NCBI GenBank assembly: GCA_036874045.1
Contig: CM072336.1
Span: 10,940,501-11,004,500 of the forward strand
Length of the DNA: 64,000 bases
Direction: 5' to 3'
Source: Cymodocea nodosa
Lineage: Eukaryota > Streptophyta > Magnoliopsida > Alismatales > Cymodoceaceae
The notes beneath the pieces are model-generated. The model was not told where the DNA came from and ran no database searches. It saw only the letters and a list, made by a program, of their open reading frames with translations. A program made the position numbers and the translations under genes. The number at the start of each line of letters is the position of its first letter. The stretch's first letter is position 1. This document shows, in pieces, positions 35,819 to 46,635 of the stretch.

Positions 35819-37354
35819 TGTTCAAGCTTTAATTTTGCCCATTTTTAATGAATTTTATAAGTAATTTTGCATGATATTATATATCTATGATGGATAAATG
35901 ATATTAATTATGGGTAATATAAGTCTTGAAATATAGTGCAATATAGAAATTTAATTAACAAGTGCATCCCCCATTGGATATAATTTTACATGAAACACAT
36001 TGATTTATTTTGCATGTCCTATGTTCGCTAACGTCTCTTGGAGTTCAACTTCCATTAATTGTAGATAACATATATATGGGAGGAGCTTAATGCAAAAGAC
36101 CAAAGAAGATGTAAAGAATCAAAAGTTGGTGGACTAAACTTTAAAGAAGAGGACATGCCAACACCTTATTGGCCCTCCTAGATCTATGGCATCTTATTGG
36201 CTTGGTGATAAAACCAAGGTGCCACATCAAAGAGAGAGAAGACAAAACAACATAAATACAAGGGGAGAGGATTTTCGGCCAACACCTTGGTGCTTCCAAC
36301 GAGAGAAAGAAAGAAGAGAAGAAAGCTTGGAGGTGAGGCTTATGCTTGCATGGAGACCATCCATTGATGCTATTCACCATTCCAAGGGCTAAGGAGAAGA
36401 CGTCCAAGCTTGGAGGTGGATTTGCTGCCAAGTTCCATTGAACTCAAAGCTCTAGAGAAGAAGATAAGAAGCTCCTAAGGTAGTGACAACTCTTAGAGTT
36501 TATTATTTTCTTGTATAGAAGGAAGAATTGATGAGAAATGGTGGTGAACATCTCAATTATATGTCTTCTTAGCTAGATAGAGTTCAATGAATGTATATGA
36601 ATGTTTAATTCTTCTTTTCAACTTCTAATTTGCATCCTCTATTCACATGTATTGTTGGGGCTGTTGGTGAGGCTTTCACACGAGTGAATGCCACTCACCA
36701 ATGGTGGCTTGGCGCATTTGAGAAGAAGGTGTGAATTGAAAGAAGAAGAAAATAAGTGTTGATGTTCATTTGAATGAAGAACCTATCACTTATCTCTAGT
36801 TGTTAATTTTAATTTCAGTAGTTAATTGAGTTTGTTATATCTTATATTGATCACATTTTGTCCTAATCAATCTCCAAAAAGAATTTCTAATGCAAGTAGT
36901 ATAGTATAGTTTAGCTAGATTAGCAAATAGCATAGTTGCATGCATTTAGTATAAATTAGAATAGAGTAGTATAGTCTATTGGACCTTCTTGTTTTATTTT
37001 TCTTTCCTTAATATTGATGCATGGATATCACTTCTGAAATCACGTGGAACTTGTGTGCATGTTATAATTGAATGAGTTGATAGATTTACAAGTAAAGAAA
37101 TTGATTCACATCACCATTTTCCACTACACATTGCCTTGAAATTGCATGGTTTGTGAGCTTGTGTTAACTTTGATTATTCTACATTCACATGTCATTAATT
37201 TAATGAAGTATACCTAAGAGCTTGAAGAACAAGTTGAGTAATAGTTGATTAAGTCATAAACACAATCCTTGTGGAAGAATGACCTGTATTTGCCATGTAC
37301 ACCAAAAGAACTGTGCACTTGCAGTAAAGCTTGAGCTAAAAATATAGCTCAACA
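35819..37354 (+). repeat. 5' LTR of element E
   Basis: Equal in length to the 3' LTR. An ATAAATACAAGG near 36250 is the likely TATA box. U5 has 'gacctgtatttgccatg' and 'gtgcacttgcag'. Open frames inside it are repeated in the 3' LTR and are not genes. Confidence 0.92.
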
Positions 37355-37360
37355 AGTTTT

Positions 37361-37378
37361 TGGCGTCGTTGCCGGGGA
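37361..37378 (+). other. Primer-binding site of element E (tRNA-Asp type)
   Basis: TGGCGTCGTTGCCGGGGA lies 6 bases after the LTR end. It differs by one base from the TGGCGCCGTTGCCGGGGA site used by many Athila/Tat elements. Confidence 0.88.
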
Positions 37379-37503
37379 TTGGCAATTTGGCTTAGTTTAT
37401 TTTTACCATATTTGAAGTTCTTAGTTGGTTGTTTGACAAATTTTGATAAACATATCTTTCTTGTGCTTAGTTGTGAATTTTATTGCTTAAATTTCTTGCA
37501 AGT

Positions 37504-40500
37504 ATGTCAAATTTTCATCATGATGATCCTTTTAAGTTTATAAATGATTTTTTATCTGAAAGTGCTTGTTCTTATTGCCATGTAAAAGGTCATGATGAAA
37601 GCATATTTACCAGCAAGTTATTTAATATAAAAATTCAACCAGTAGAAGAAACAACTCATGTTAGTGATGAATATGATGTCTTGCATGATGCTAGTGAATT
37701 TTCTTACGATTTTGATATGCATAAATCTCATATTGATGAAAGAAATGATGTTTGTGATTTCTCTCATGTTAGTAGTAGTTCTATAGAAGAGTCCATGAGG
37801 AATATAGAGAGAATCATAGAGTTAGGAGATAGCTATTATGTTGCCACTAAGCTCCTACAACAAAAAGAAGATGTAATTGTCATAGATGATGAAGAAGACT
37901 CTAATGTAGATAAAAATGTGAATTTAATCTTAAGATCTGGAAAAACCATAGAAAGAAACATATTAGAACATGAAAGTGAAGAAAAACAAAGTGAAGAAAA
38001 CGTAGATGAAAAGGAAGAAAATATGTTGACAAGAGATGAACATAAGGATGTAGAACTAGAACATGAAGGAGTTGAACTTGAAAAATGTCTAATGGATGAA
38101 ACTAATGAAGAATTAATTGAAGAAAACCCTGTTATAAACTTAGAAATGGATAAAAAGAAAGAAGAAACATCTGAAAATATGAACAACAAACCACCATTTC
38201 CTAGTCGGCTTGACAACAACAAAGAAAATGAGGAAAATGAAGCTATAAGAACCATATTTGAGAAAATCAATGTTAATATGCCTATGTTAGAATTAATTAG
38301 AAAAATTCCAGCATATGGGAGGGTGCTTAAAAACCTTTGTACCAAGCATAGGAAGCCAAGAAAAAAATTAAGTAAGCAAGTTTATTTAACTGAGTTAAGT
38401 AGTTCAATGTTGCTTGATAGTTTAGTTAAAAAATTCAATGATCCTGGTGTTCCTCTAATAACTTGCTTAATAGGGAATGTTTTAATTGAAAAAGTATTAT
38501 TAGATCTTGGTGCAGGAGTTAACGTGATGCCAAAACACTTATATGAACAATTGGGAATCACAAGAATTAAGAAAACTAGAACACTAATTAAACTAGCTGA
38601 TAGATCATATAGGAGTCCCATGGGTATTGTAGAAGATGTCTTAATTCAAATTGAAGATTTTATATACCCAGCCGACTTTATCATTTTAGAAACCAATGCA
38701 CCAACTTGTGAACCAAATGAATCTACATTGATCCTAGGGAGACCATTCTTAGCAACTATTAATGCCCACATTAATTGCAGAAATGGTAAAATGTCAATCT
38801 CCTTTAACAATAAGGTGATATCATTGAACATTTTTAAAAGAGATAGGACTATAAACCATCAAGTAGATGACAACATTAGTGTAAGCATTTCTGAATTATT
38901 TGAAGAAGTTGAAAATAGTAGTAATGAGGAAGAACTTAGTGCTGAAATTTGCTTTCTAGACGTTGAAGATAATCTAGAACACAAGGCATCGTTACAAGAG
39001 AATAGTGGTGAGCATGAAATGAATAATGACTTGATTTTAGAAGTTAAGGAAAGGAATAAATTAAAAGCACTCCCACAAAATCTGAAATATGCATTTATAG
39101 ATAAGCAAAATGAATATCCTGTTATAATTGGAGCAAACTTAATCCCAAACCAAGAAGAAAAATTAATGAAGATATTAAGTAAAAACAAGAGAGCTCTTGG
39201 TTGGCAATTGAGTGATATTGTAGGAGTTAGTCCCACTATAGTTCAACATAGAATTATCCTAGAAGATGAGAACTATGCCTTTAGAGAACCTCAACGTAGA
39301 TTAAATCCCCAAATGAGTGAGGTGGTAAAGAAGGAGATAGTTAAATGGCTTGACAATGGCATTATATACCCTATTAGTGATAGTAGGTGGGTAAGCCCTG
39401 TGCATGTAGTACCTAAGAAATCGGGCTTTACAGTAGTTGAAAATCAAGATCATGAGTTAGTGCCTACTAGAATAAAAACTAGTTGGAGGGTATGTATTGA
39501 TTATCGTAAATTGAATTCTGCAACTCGTAAAGATCATTTCCCATTGCCATTTGTTGATCAGATGCTAGAAAGGTTAGCTGGACATGAATTTTATTGTTTT
39601 CTTGATGGATACTCTGGGTACAATCAAATACCCATAATCTCTGAGGATCAAGAAAAGACTACTTTTACTTGTCCAAGCGGAACCTATGCTTTTAGGCGTA
39701 TGCCTTTCGGTTTATGTAATGCGCCTGCAACATTTCAAAGATGCATGGCAGGAATTTTTTATGATATGAATGAAAATTTTTTAGAAATTTTCATGGATGA
39801 CTTTTCTGTTTTTGGCAAAAATTTTGATATTTGTTTACATCATTTAGATATGGTTTTGCAAAGATGTGTTGAAAAGAATTTTATTTTAAATTGGGAAAAG
39901 TGCCATTTCATGGTGAATGAAGGCATAGTTCTTGGGCATGTGATATCTAATAGAGGGATTGAGGTGGATAAGGCAAAAATTGACGTTATATCTCATTTGC
40001 AGCCACCTAAATCTGTTAAGGAGGTTAGAAGCTTTTTAGGACATGCTGGTTTTTATCGTAGATTTATTCATGATTTTAGCAAGATAGCAAGACCTATAAC
40101 TAATTTACTTGCAAAAGATTCTGAGTTTGTTTTTGATGAACATTGTCTTGCTGCCTTTAATCAACTTAAGCATGCATTAATATCTCCTCCTATAATTCAT
40201 GCCCCAATATGGGATTATCCTTTTGAAATTATGTGTGATGCCTCCAATTATGCAGTAGGTGCAGTACTTGGGCAAATAATTGATAAGAAACATCATGTCA
40301 TATGCTATGCTAGTAAAACTTTGAATGAAGCTCAAGTAAATTATACTACCACAGAAAAAGAATTTCTTGCTGTTGTTTTTGCTCTAGATAAATTTAGACC
40401 ATATTTAGTTTACAATCAAGTTATTGTGCATACTGATCATGCAGCTATTAAACATTTGATGAGTAAAAAAGATGCAAAACCAAGATTAATTCGTTGGGTT

Positions 40501-41007
40501 TTATTGTTGCAAGAATTCAACATAGAAATTAAAGATAAGGTTGGAAAAGAAAATTTAGTTGCTGATCACCTCTCTAGATTAGAAAATATTCCAGCATGCA
40601 ATAATGTGATTAATGAAAAATTTCCTGATGAGAGTTTATTTCTAGTTGGTAAGTTACCTTGGTTTGCAGACATTGCTAACTATCTTGCTACAGGGTTAAT
40701 ACCAACTGATTTATCTAAACCAGATAAGAAAAGATTGAGGTACATGGCTAAACATTATGTTTGGATGGAACCTTATTTGTATAAAATGGGTTCTAATCAA
40801 ATTTTAAGAAGATGTCTTCCTGAAGATGAAATTGCTAATGTCTTAAATTTTTGTCATAATCATGCTTGTGGAGGTCATCTTAGCCATAGAAAAACTTCTT
40901 TGAAAATTCTTGAATGTGGATTTTATTGGCCTTCTCTAATTAAAGACTCTAAAGATCATTGTAGACATTGTGATAGATGCCAAAGAATGGGAAAAATTTC
41001 CAAATGA
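37504..41007 (+). CDS. Gypsy NC-PR-RT-RNaseH-IN(N) polyprotein of element E
   Basis: The ATG at 37504 opens 1167 codons; an upstream in-frame TTG at 37483 is not a likely plant start. Near residue 25 lies a zinc-knuckle-like CSYCHVKGHDESIF, with Phe in place of the last Cys. An acidic Glu/Lys-rich region to about residue 230 follows, then protease (LLDLGAGVNVM, about 332), RT with LDGYSGYNQIPI and the catalytic FMDD (about 762), RNase H (MCDASNYAVGAVLGQ about 909; TEKEFLAVVFAL; HTDHAAIKHL), and the integrase HHCC finger (HACGGHLSHRKT...CRHCDRCQR, about 1116-1160). There is no capsid region before the protease. It ends at a TGA (41005-41007) where relatives have ISRR/ISKR, so CGA-to-TGA is likely. 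Confidence 0.93.
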   Translation: MSNFHHDDPFKFINDFLSESACSYCHVKGHDESIFTSKLFNIKIQPVEETTHVSDEYDVLHDASEFSYDFDMHKSHIDERNDVCDFSHVSSSSIEESMRNIERIIELGDSYYVATKLLQQKEDVIVIDDEEDSNVDKNVNLILRSGKTIERNILEHESEEKQSEENVDEKEENMLTRDEHKDVELEHEGVELEKCLMDETNEELIEENPVINLEMDKKKEETSENMNNKPPFPSRLDNNKENEENEAIRTIFEKINVNMPMLELIRKIPAYGRVLKNLCTKHRKPRKKLSKQVYLTELSSSMLLDSLVKKFNDPGVPLITCLIGNVLIEKVLLDLGAGVNVMPKHLYEQLGITRIKKTRTLIKLADRSYRSPMGIVEDVLIQIEDFIYPADFIILETNAPTCEPNESTLILGRPFLATINAHINCRNGKMSISFNNKVISLNIFKRDRTINHQVDDNISVSISELFEEVENSSNEEELSAEICFLDVEDNLEHKASLQENSGEHEMNNDLILEVKERNKLKALPQNLKYAFIDKQNEYPVIIGANLIPNQEEKLMKILSKNKRALGWQLSDIVGVSPTIVQHRIILEDENYAFREPQRRLNPQMSEVVKKEIVKWLDNGIIYPISDSRWVSPVHVVPKKSGFTVVENQDHELVPTRIKTSWRVCIDYRKLNSATRKDHFPLPFVDQMLERLAGHEFYCFLDGYSGYNQIPIISEDQEKTTFTCPSGTYAFRRMPFGLCNAPATFQRCMAGIFYDMNENFLEIFMDDFSVFGKNFDICLHHLDMVLQRCVEKNFILNWEKCHFMVNEGIVLGHVISNRGIEVDKAKIDVISHLQPPKSVKEVRSFLGHAGFYRRFIHDFSKIARPITNLLAKDSEFVFDEHCLAAFNQLKHALISPPIIHAPIWDYPFEIMCDASNYAVGAVLGQIIDKKHHVICYASKTLNEAQVNYTTTEKEFLAVVFALDKFRPYLVYNQVIVHTDHAAIKHLMSKKDAKPRLIRWVLLLQEFNIEIKDKVGKENLVADHLSRLENIPACNNVINEKFPDESLFLVGKLPWFADIANYLATGLIPTDLSKPDKKRLRYMAKHYVWMEPYLYKMGSNQILRRCLPEDEIANVLNFCHNHACGGHLSHRKTSLKILECGFYWPSLIKDSKDHCRHCDRCQRMGKISK

Positions 41008-41952
41008 AATATGATGCCTTTGAATCCTATCATTGAAGTTGAAATTTTTGATGTTTGGGGCATTGATTTCATGGGACCATTTCCCATTTCTTTTGGTTAT
41101 TCTTATATTTTGTTGGCTGTTGATTATGTTTCTAAATGGATTGAAGCTATCCCAACTAAGAGAAATGATGCTAAAGTTGTTGTTGATTTTCTTAGATCTA
41201 ACATTTTTGCTAGATTTGGTATTCCAAGAGCTATAATTAGTGATAATGGACCTCACTTTTGCAATAGAGTATTTCAAATGGCTTTGAGGAAGTATGGGGT
41301 TACTCATAAGTTAGCAACACCATATCATCCTCAAACAAGTGGGCAAGTTGAGGTATCCAATAGACAAATCAAGCACATGCTCGAAAAAGTAATCAAACCA
41401 AGTAAGAAGGATTGGGCAGAAAAGCTTAATGATGCACTTTGGGGTTATAGGACTGCCCATAAAACTGTGTTGGGAATGTCACCATTTAGAGTAGTTTATG
41501 GGAAAGCATGTCATTTACTTATAGAAATAGAACATAAAGCAGAATGGGCTATTAGAACATTTAACATGTGTGTTGATGATGCAGGAAAAGCAAGAAAATA
41601 TCAACTCAATGAGCTGGAAGAAATAACAAGAGAGGCTTATGAAAATGCAAAGATTGCAAAAGAACGAGCAAAAGCATTCCATGACAAGAAAATTTTGAGA
41701 AAGGACTTTCATGAGGGACAAGAAGTTTTATTATATAACTCTAGATTACATTTATTCCCTGGAAAATTTAAGACTAGATGGACAGGACCATTCATCATTA
41801 AACATATATATAATCATGGAGCTATAGCTATAGAAAATTATAAGACAGGATTTAAAACTGTAGTGAATGGTCAAAGACTTAAAGAATATTATCCTGGAAA
41901 AACCTACAATCATGGAGAGAGTGCTTTGTTGTTGGAACCCAATTATAATTAG
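41008..41952 (+). CDS. Gypsy integrase core of element E (in frame after one stop)
   Basis: In the same frame as the polyprotein and directly after its TGA. It begins [20 protein letters not shown]. The catalytic triad is visible: D in [12 protein letters not shown] in [11 protein letters not shown] in [13 protein letters not shown]. The C-terminal part has [18 protein letters not shown] and [10 protein letters not shown], the GPY/F-like module, then a short tail. It ends at 41952. With the stop suppressed or reverted this would be one 1482-residue pol. It has no obvious start signal of its own, so independent translation is doubtful. Confidence 0.9.
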   Translation, partial: NMMPLNPIIEVEIFDVWGIDFMGPFPISFGYSYILLAVDYVSKWIEAIPTKRNDAKVVVDFLRSNIFARFGIPRAIISDNGPHFCNRVFQMALRKYGVTHKLATPYHPQTSGQVEVSNRQIKHMLEKVIKPSKKDWAEKLNDALWGYRTAHKTVLGMSPFRVVYGKACHLLIEIEHKAEWAIRTFNMCVDDAGKARKYQLNELEEITREAYENAKIAKERAKAFHDKKILRKDFHEGQEVLLYNSRLHLFPGKFKTRWTGPFIIKHIYNHGAIAIENYKTGFKTVVNGQRLKEYYPGKTYNHGESALLLEPNYN

Positions 41953-43047
41953 TTTTTATATGTATTTAGTTGTAGATGTAGTTTTTCTTTTCTTAATTTT
42001 TAGTAATTTTTCATTATATGTATTATTGTGTTAGTAGTTAACAATAAAATTGATTATTGCAAGTTCACGTCTAAATTTTATATGCATGATTTTCAAACAC
42101 TTGAAGGGTGTAGAATGGGTTGAAAGACTTTATCATTATATCATGTGTTTGTTTGACAAATTGATGTTCAACCATAATTAGAGTTAAATACAATTTATCT
42201 ACACCACTTGAAGAGCAGTGCACAACAGGTATGCGCTAACATTTTTTTACTTATTCTTATTGTTGAAACAATCCTTTCTACATTGAAGACAATGCAGGAA
42301 CTAAGTGCGGGGGGGAGGAGAAAGTAAAAAAATGTTTTAGGATGCATACTACAGCAATGAAATTGAAAATTTTCCAAATGTAAGTTTCTTTCACAAGCAA
42401 GTTGGTGGTAAGTTTGAAAATTCGTTCTATATGTTGCATGCCACCATGTTTTATGTGTATCCATGATAAGAACTTGCATGTCAATTTTTTTTAGGAAATA
42501 GCTTTGTTAGTTTAATTTTGATTTTGAATTATTGCATCTTAGCCTTACTAGCATGCTACTCAATCTCCATTGTATGCTCTTAAGGTTAAGATCATTAATT
42601 CTTTATTAGTTTTAGCTTTGTTTTCATTTGAACTTAATTTCTTTTTATGGCATGGTGAATTTTCCTCAGTAATGTTCTTTCCTTATGATGTCTTACACTT
42701 AGAGCTGAGCTTATCTTTAAGGTGAGGATAGGAATATGCATTTGAGATGCCAACCATAGTTTCTTACTTATAACATATACGCATTCTTGCACTAGACTCT
42801 TAATCATGTGGTATCTAGAGGACTCTTCTTATGACATGAATCTTGAGGAGTGGCTTAGGAAATCTTTCCAATAGGTTGTCCCATGAGAAGGGTAGATATA
42901 TGAATTTGGGAATAAGGTTTGATACCCGTTCTCATAAGGTTGTTGGGGACGGAGGCTAAGTAACCTCTTAGTCTTCACGTGTAAACCCTTTATGGGAGGT
43001 ATCCTAAGGGTAGTGGTAGGATGTGAGAAAAGAGAGGTATCTATTCA

Positions 43048-43081
<34 letters not shown>

Positions 43082-43506
43082 GAAGAATTTGTTCTATAGA
43101 ATAAATAAAGAAAATACTTTTATAGAATAAAAAAAAAAAAAAAAACTCAATTGAAAATAAAGGGGCAATGTACTAGAGGATAGAAGCCTAAAGAAACCTT
43201 CATGTATTCTTGGATTAAGTGAGATGAACCTAGATGCTATTAATTATGGGTCTAAGCACTTTGCACTTAATAGTATCTTTAAAAACTTATTTTCCTTAGG
43301 TTGGCATTAGATGTCTATTCTATATTCCTCACCATTACAAGAACTCACCTTGTGAGTGGAGATTATCTATAAGTATTGTTGCATTACTTAGTGAGAATTT
43401 AATTTGCCTTAATTTTCTTTATTGTGTTTGTTTGTTTAAAAGGGGTTCCCTAATCTTTTCTTCTTAAATTTTGCTAGAGGACTAGCAAAGTTTAAGTGTG
43501 GGGGGG
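41953..43506 (+). other. Element E 3' non-coding region and polypurine tract
   Basis: No env-like or other gene is seen. It holds a second purine tract (AAGTGCGGGGGGGAGGAG near 42304-42320), two A-runs (about 43048-43072 and 43131-43144) and the terminal polypurine tract at about 43495-43506. Confidence 0.8.
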
Positions 43507-45042
43507 TGTTCAAGCTTTAATTTTGCCCATTTTTAATGAATTTTATAAGTAATTTTGCATGATATTATATATCTATGATGGATAAATGATATTAATTATG
43601 GGTAATATAAGTCTTGAAATATAGTGCAATATAGAAATTTAATTAACAAGTGCATCCCCCATTGGATATAATTTTACATGAAACACATTGATTTATTTTG
43701 CATGTCCTATGTTACCTAACGTCTCTTGGAGTTCAACTTCCATTAATTATAGGTAACATATATATGGGAGGAGCTTAATGCAAAAGACCAAAGAAGATGT
43801 AAAGAATCAAAAGTTGGTGGACTAAACTTTAAAGAAGAGGACATGCCAACACCTTATTGGCCCTCCTAGATCTATGGCATCTTATTGGCTTGGTGATAAA
43901 ACCAAGGTGTCACATCAAAGAGAGAGAAGACAAAACAACATAAATACAAGGGGAGAGGATTTTCGGCCAACACCTTGGTGCTTCCAACGAGAGAAAGAAA
44001 GAAGAGAAGAAAGCTTGGAGGTGAGGCTTATGCTTGCATGGAGACCATCCATTGATGCTATTCACCATTCCAAGGGCTAAGGAGAAGACGTCCAAGCTTG
44101 GAGGTGGATTTGCTGCCAAGTTCCATTGAACTCAAAGCTCTAGAGAAGAAGATAAGAAGCTCCTAAGGTAGTGACAACTCTTAGAGTTTATTATTTTCTT
44201 GTATAGAAGGAAGAATTGATGAGAAATGGTGGTGAACATCTCAATTATATGTCTTCTTAGCTAGATAGAGTTCAATGAATGTATATGAATGTTTAATTCT
44301 TCTTTTCAACTTCTAATTTGCATCCTCTATTCACATGTATTGTTGGGGCTGTTGGTGAGGCTTTCACACGAGTGAATGCCACTCACCAATGGTGGCTTGG
44401 CGCATTTGAGAAGAAGGTGTGAATTGAAAGAAGAAGAAAATAAGTGTTGATGTTCATTTGAATGAAGAACCTATCACTTATCTCTAGTTGTTAATTTTAA
44501 TTTCAGTAGTTAATTGAGTTTGTTATATCTTATATTGATCACATTTTGTCCTAATCAATCTCCAAAAAGAATTTCTAATGCAAGTAGTATAGTATAGTTT
44601 AGCTAGATTAGCAAATAGCATAGTTGCATGCATTTAGTATAAATTAGAATAGAGTAGTATAGTCTATAGGACCTTCTTGTTTTATTTTTCTTTCCTTAAT
44701 ATTGATGCATGGATATCACTTCTGCAATCACGTGGAACTTGTGTGCATGTTATAATTGAATGAGTTGATAGATTTACAAGTAAAGAAATTGATTCACATC
44801 ACCATTTTCCACTACACATTGCCTTGAAATTGCATGATTTGTGAGCTTGTGTTAACTTTGATTATTCTACATTCACATGTCATTAATTTACTGAAGTATA
44901 CCTAAGAGCTTGAAGAACAAGTTGAGTAATAGTTGATTAAGTCATAAACACAATCCTTGTGGAAGAATGACCTGTATTTGCCATGTACACCAAAAGAACT
45001 ATGCACTTGTAGTAAAGCTTGAGCTAAAAATATAGCTCAACA
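43507..45042 (+). repeat. 3' LTR of element E
   Basis: 1536 bases, differing from the 5' LTR at about 11 positions by visual comparison, most in the first 250 and last 400 bases. Confidence 0.92.
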
Positions 45043-45047
45043 ATATG

Positions 45048-45432
45048 CGTCACTAGTTTCAGCTAGCAAACATGAATTTAAATCAACTACACCATAAGGT
45101 AAAGATAAAATACATACAGAACCTTTTCTTTTAGCAATAAACTTAAGTTCATTTGTATTTTTATCAATAATTTTGCATACATTATCTTCAAACACTACAT
45201 AATATCTATTCTCAATTAGTTTTATAACACTCAGCAAATTAAATCCTAGGTTTTCTACATATAATACATTTGAAATAACATAAGTTGGAGTTATTTGAAC
45301 ATTGTCCATACCTATGAATTTATCCTTGCATTTGTTTTCAAATGTTACACTTTCTTTCGTGGTATTTGTAAAATTTTTTAGTAGACTTTTCTGTCCGGTC
45401 ATGTGACTTGATGCTCCACTGTCCAATATCCA
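45048..45432 (-). pseudogene. Copia protease (element C)
   Basis: The minus strand reads WILDSGASSHMTGQKSLLKN, the catalytic DSGA of Ty1/copia aspartic protease, then LYVENLGFNLLSVIKL and the approach to GAG-pre-integrase (LNSCLLAETSDAY), where element E is inserted. It is open from the DSGA to the insertion point. Element D carries a close copy at 58221-58637. Confidence 0.88.
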
Positions 45433-45507
45433 TTTTGATGTTGTTTCCTCCTACAAAACAAATTAAGAAAAACTTTTTCTTGGTACCCAATGTTATTGAG
45501 GACCAAG

Positions 45508-46436
45508 TTAATTAAATGCATATTTCTTCTTTTTGTTTAAAAACAGTTTAACATTATCATTTACATTCTTATTAGTTGTAAGTACTATTGACTTATCATT
45601 AGCTTCATACTCACATATAGCATTATTGCTTTTATAATCATTCTTTTTGTTTTTAGATGTAATATAACTAAAACCAAAATGATTTTTATCAGATGTTAAT
45701 CTATTTTGGTCATGTTCATACATTTCAATAAGTTCATACCAAGATTTTGTACTTGTATTTGAATTTTCAGTACATACAAAATCTTTTTCTACACAAGAAT
45801 TTTTAGATAAATCACATGCAGAATTGATGGTAAATTTCCTATAAGTTCATTCATGGTATAAACATTTAAATCTTGTGATTCCTCAATTGATGTTACTTTT
45901 TGAGACCATTTAGAACGTAGGGATCTAAGAATTTTCCTCACTAAATCCTTTTGTTCAAAATTCTTTCCTAAGCATTTTAAAGAGTTTATGATATTAAGAA
46001 ATCTGGAAAACATCTCAGAGATACTTTCATCTTCATGCATCTTAAAGAGTTCACACTTATGAATTAACATGTTTATCTTAGTCTCTTTAACTTGAGAAGT
46101 AGCTTCATGTGAAACTTCTAATGCATGTCACACCTCATAAGTAGATTTATATGCCGATACTTTACTAAATTGTTGATAACTCAATCCACAAAATAAAATA
46201 TTTAAGCCTTTAGCATTCAGAGTTTCATTTTCTTTTTCAGTAATTGTCCAAGTATTATAAGGAGTAGTTAACGAAGTATATGGTTTAGAAATCATGAACC
46301 AGAACTCATGATCTATACTTTGAAGAAAGAATGTCATCCTATATTTCTAATATTCAAAATGTATTCCATGAAATAAAGGAGGACAATTAAGATTTTAACC
46401 TTCGTATAAAGAAAAATTACCATTTCCAATAGCCAT
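45508..46436 (-). pseudogene. Sirevirus-type gag with internal deletion (element C)
   Basis: Opens at the minus-strand ATG at 46436. The N-terminal block is decayed; then SIDHEFWFMISKPYTSLTTP, CELFKMHEDESISEMFSRFL and LVRKILRSLRSKWSQKV are readable. At about 45826, after NELIGNL, it jumps to a segment that in element D lies about 1.3 kb further on (CVEKDF). The zinc knuckle and coiled-coil part are therefore missing. The last open piece (MYEHDQNRLTSDKNHFGF, 45723 down) leads to the protease. Deletion inferred by comparison with D. Confidence 0.8.
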
Positions 46437-46621
46437 CTTACCTTAGATTTTTCAACCTATTTGATTTTAAACAGTTTAAAACTTTAAAACAACTTGAGCC
46501 TTAAATCAAGAAAGTTAAACGTATGCTCAGATATTAATTTCTGTTTAAAAACAAGGAAGGTAGAATAAGTAATGATATTAAATAAGTTGGTAATGATTTT
46601 ATATCAAAGATTATTAACAAA

Positions 46622-46633
46622 GCTCTGATACCA
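46622..46633 (-). other. Primer-binding site of element C (initiator Met tRNA)
   Basis: Plus-strand GCTCTGATACCA, i.e. TGGTATCAGAGC on the coding strand, the classic Ty1/copia primer site, two bases from the LTR. The stretch between it and the gag ATG (46437-46621) is leader without open frames. Confidence 0.92.
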
Positions 46634-46635
46634 CT

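Larger units (their letters stand above)
35819..45042 (+). mobile_element. Element E: young, nearly intact Athila/Tat-type gypsy without capsid gag
   Basis: Two LTRs of exactly 1536 bases (35819-37354, 43507-45042) start TGTTCAAGC and end TAGCTCAACA, with TSD ATATG at 35814-35818 and 45043-45047. By eye I count about 11 substitutions between the LTRs (about 0.7%). The primer site TGGCGTCGTTGCCGGGGA (37361-37378) fits tRNA-Asp, as in Athila/Tat elements. The polypurine tract AGTGTGGGGGG directly precedes the 3' LTR. The single long pol frame has only one stop. No capsid region and no env-like ORF are present. Confidence 0.93.

Noticed and set aside
36186..36392. 68-codon ORF conserved in both LTRs of element E (again at 43874)
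   Set aside because: Its conservation follows from LTR identity. It lies just downstream of the start of transcription and shows no protein family signature.
37836..39236. Long antisense open frames opposite E's pol
   Set aside because: Shadow frames of a long AT-rich coding region. Their Ser/Leu-rich composition mirrors the Glu/Lys-rich sense strand.
43048..43144. Poly-A runs as possible evidence of a retroposed transcript
   Set aside because: They lie in E's 3' non-coding region, with no TSD or retrogene next to them. Treated as simple repeats.
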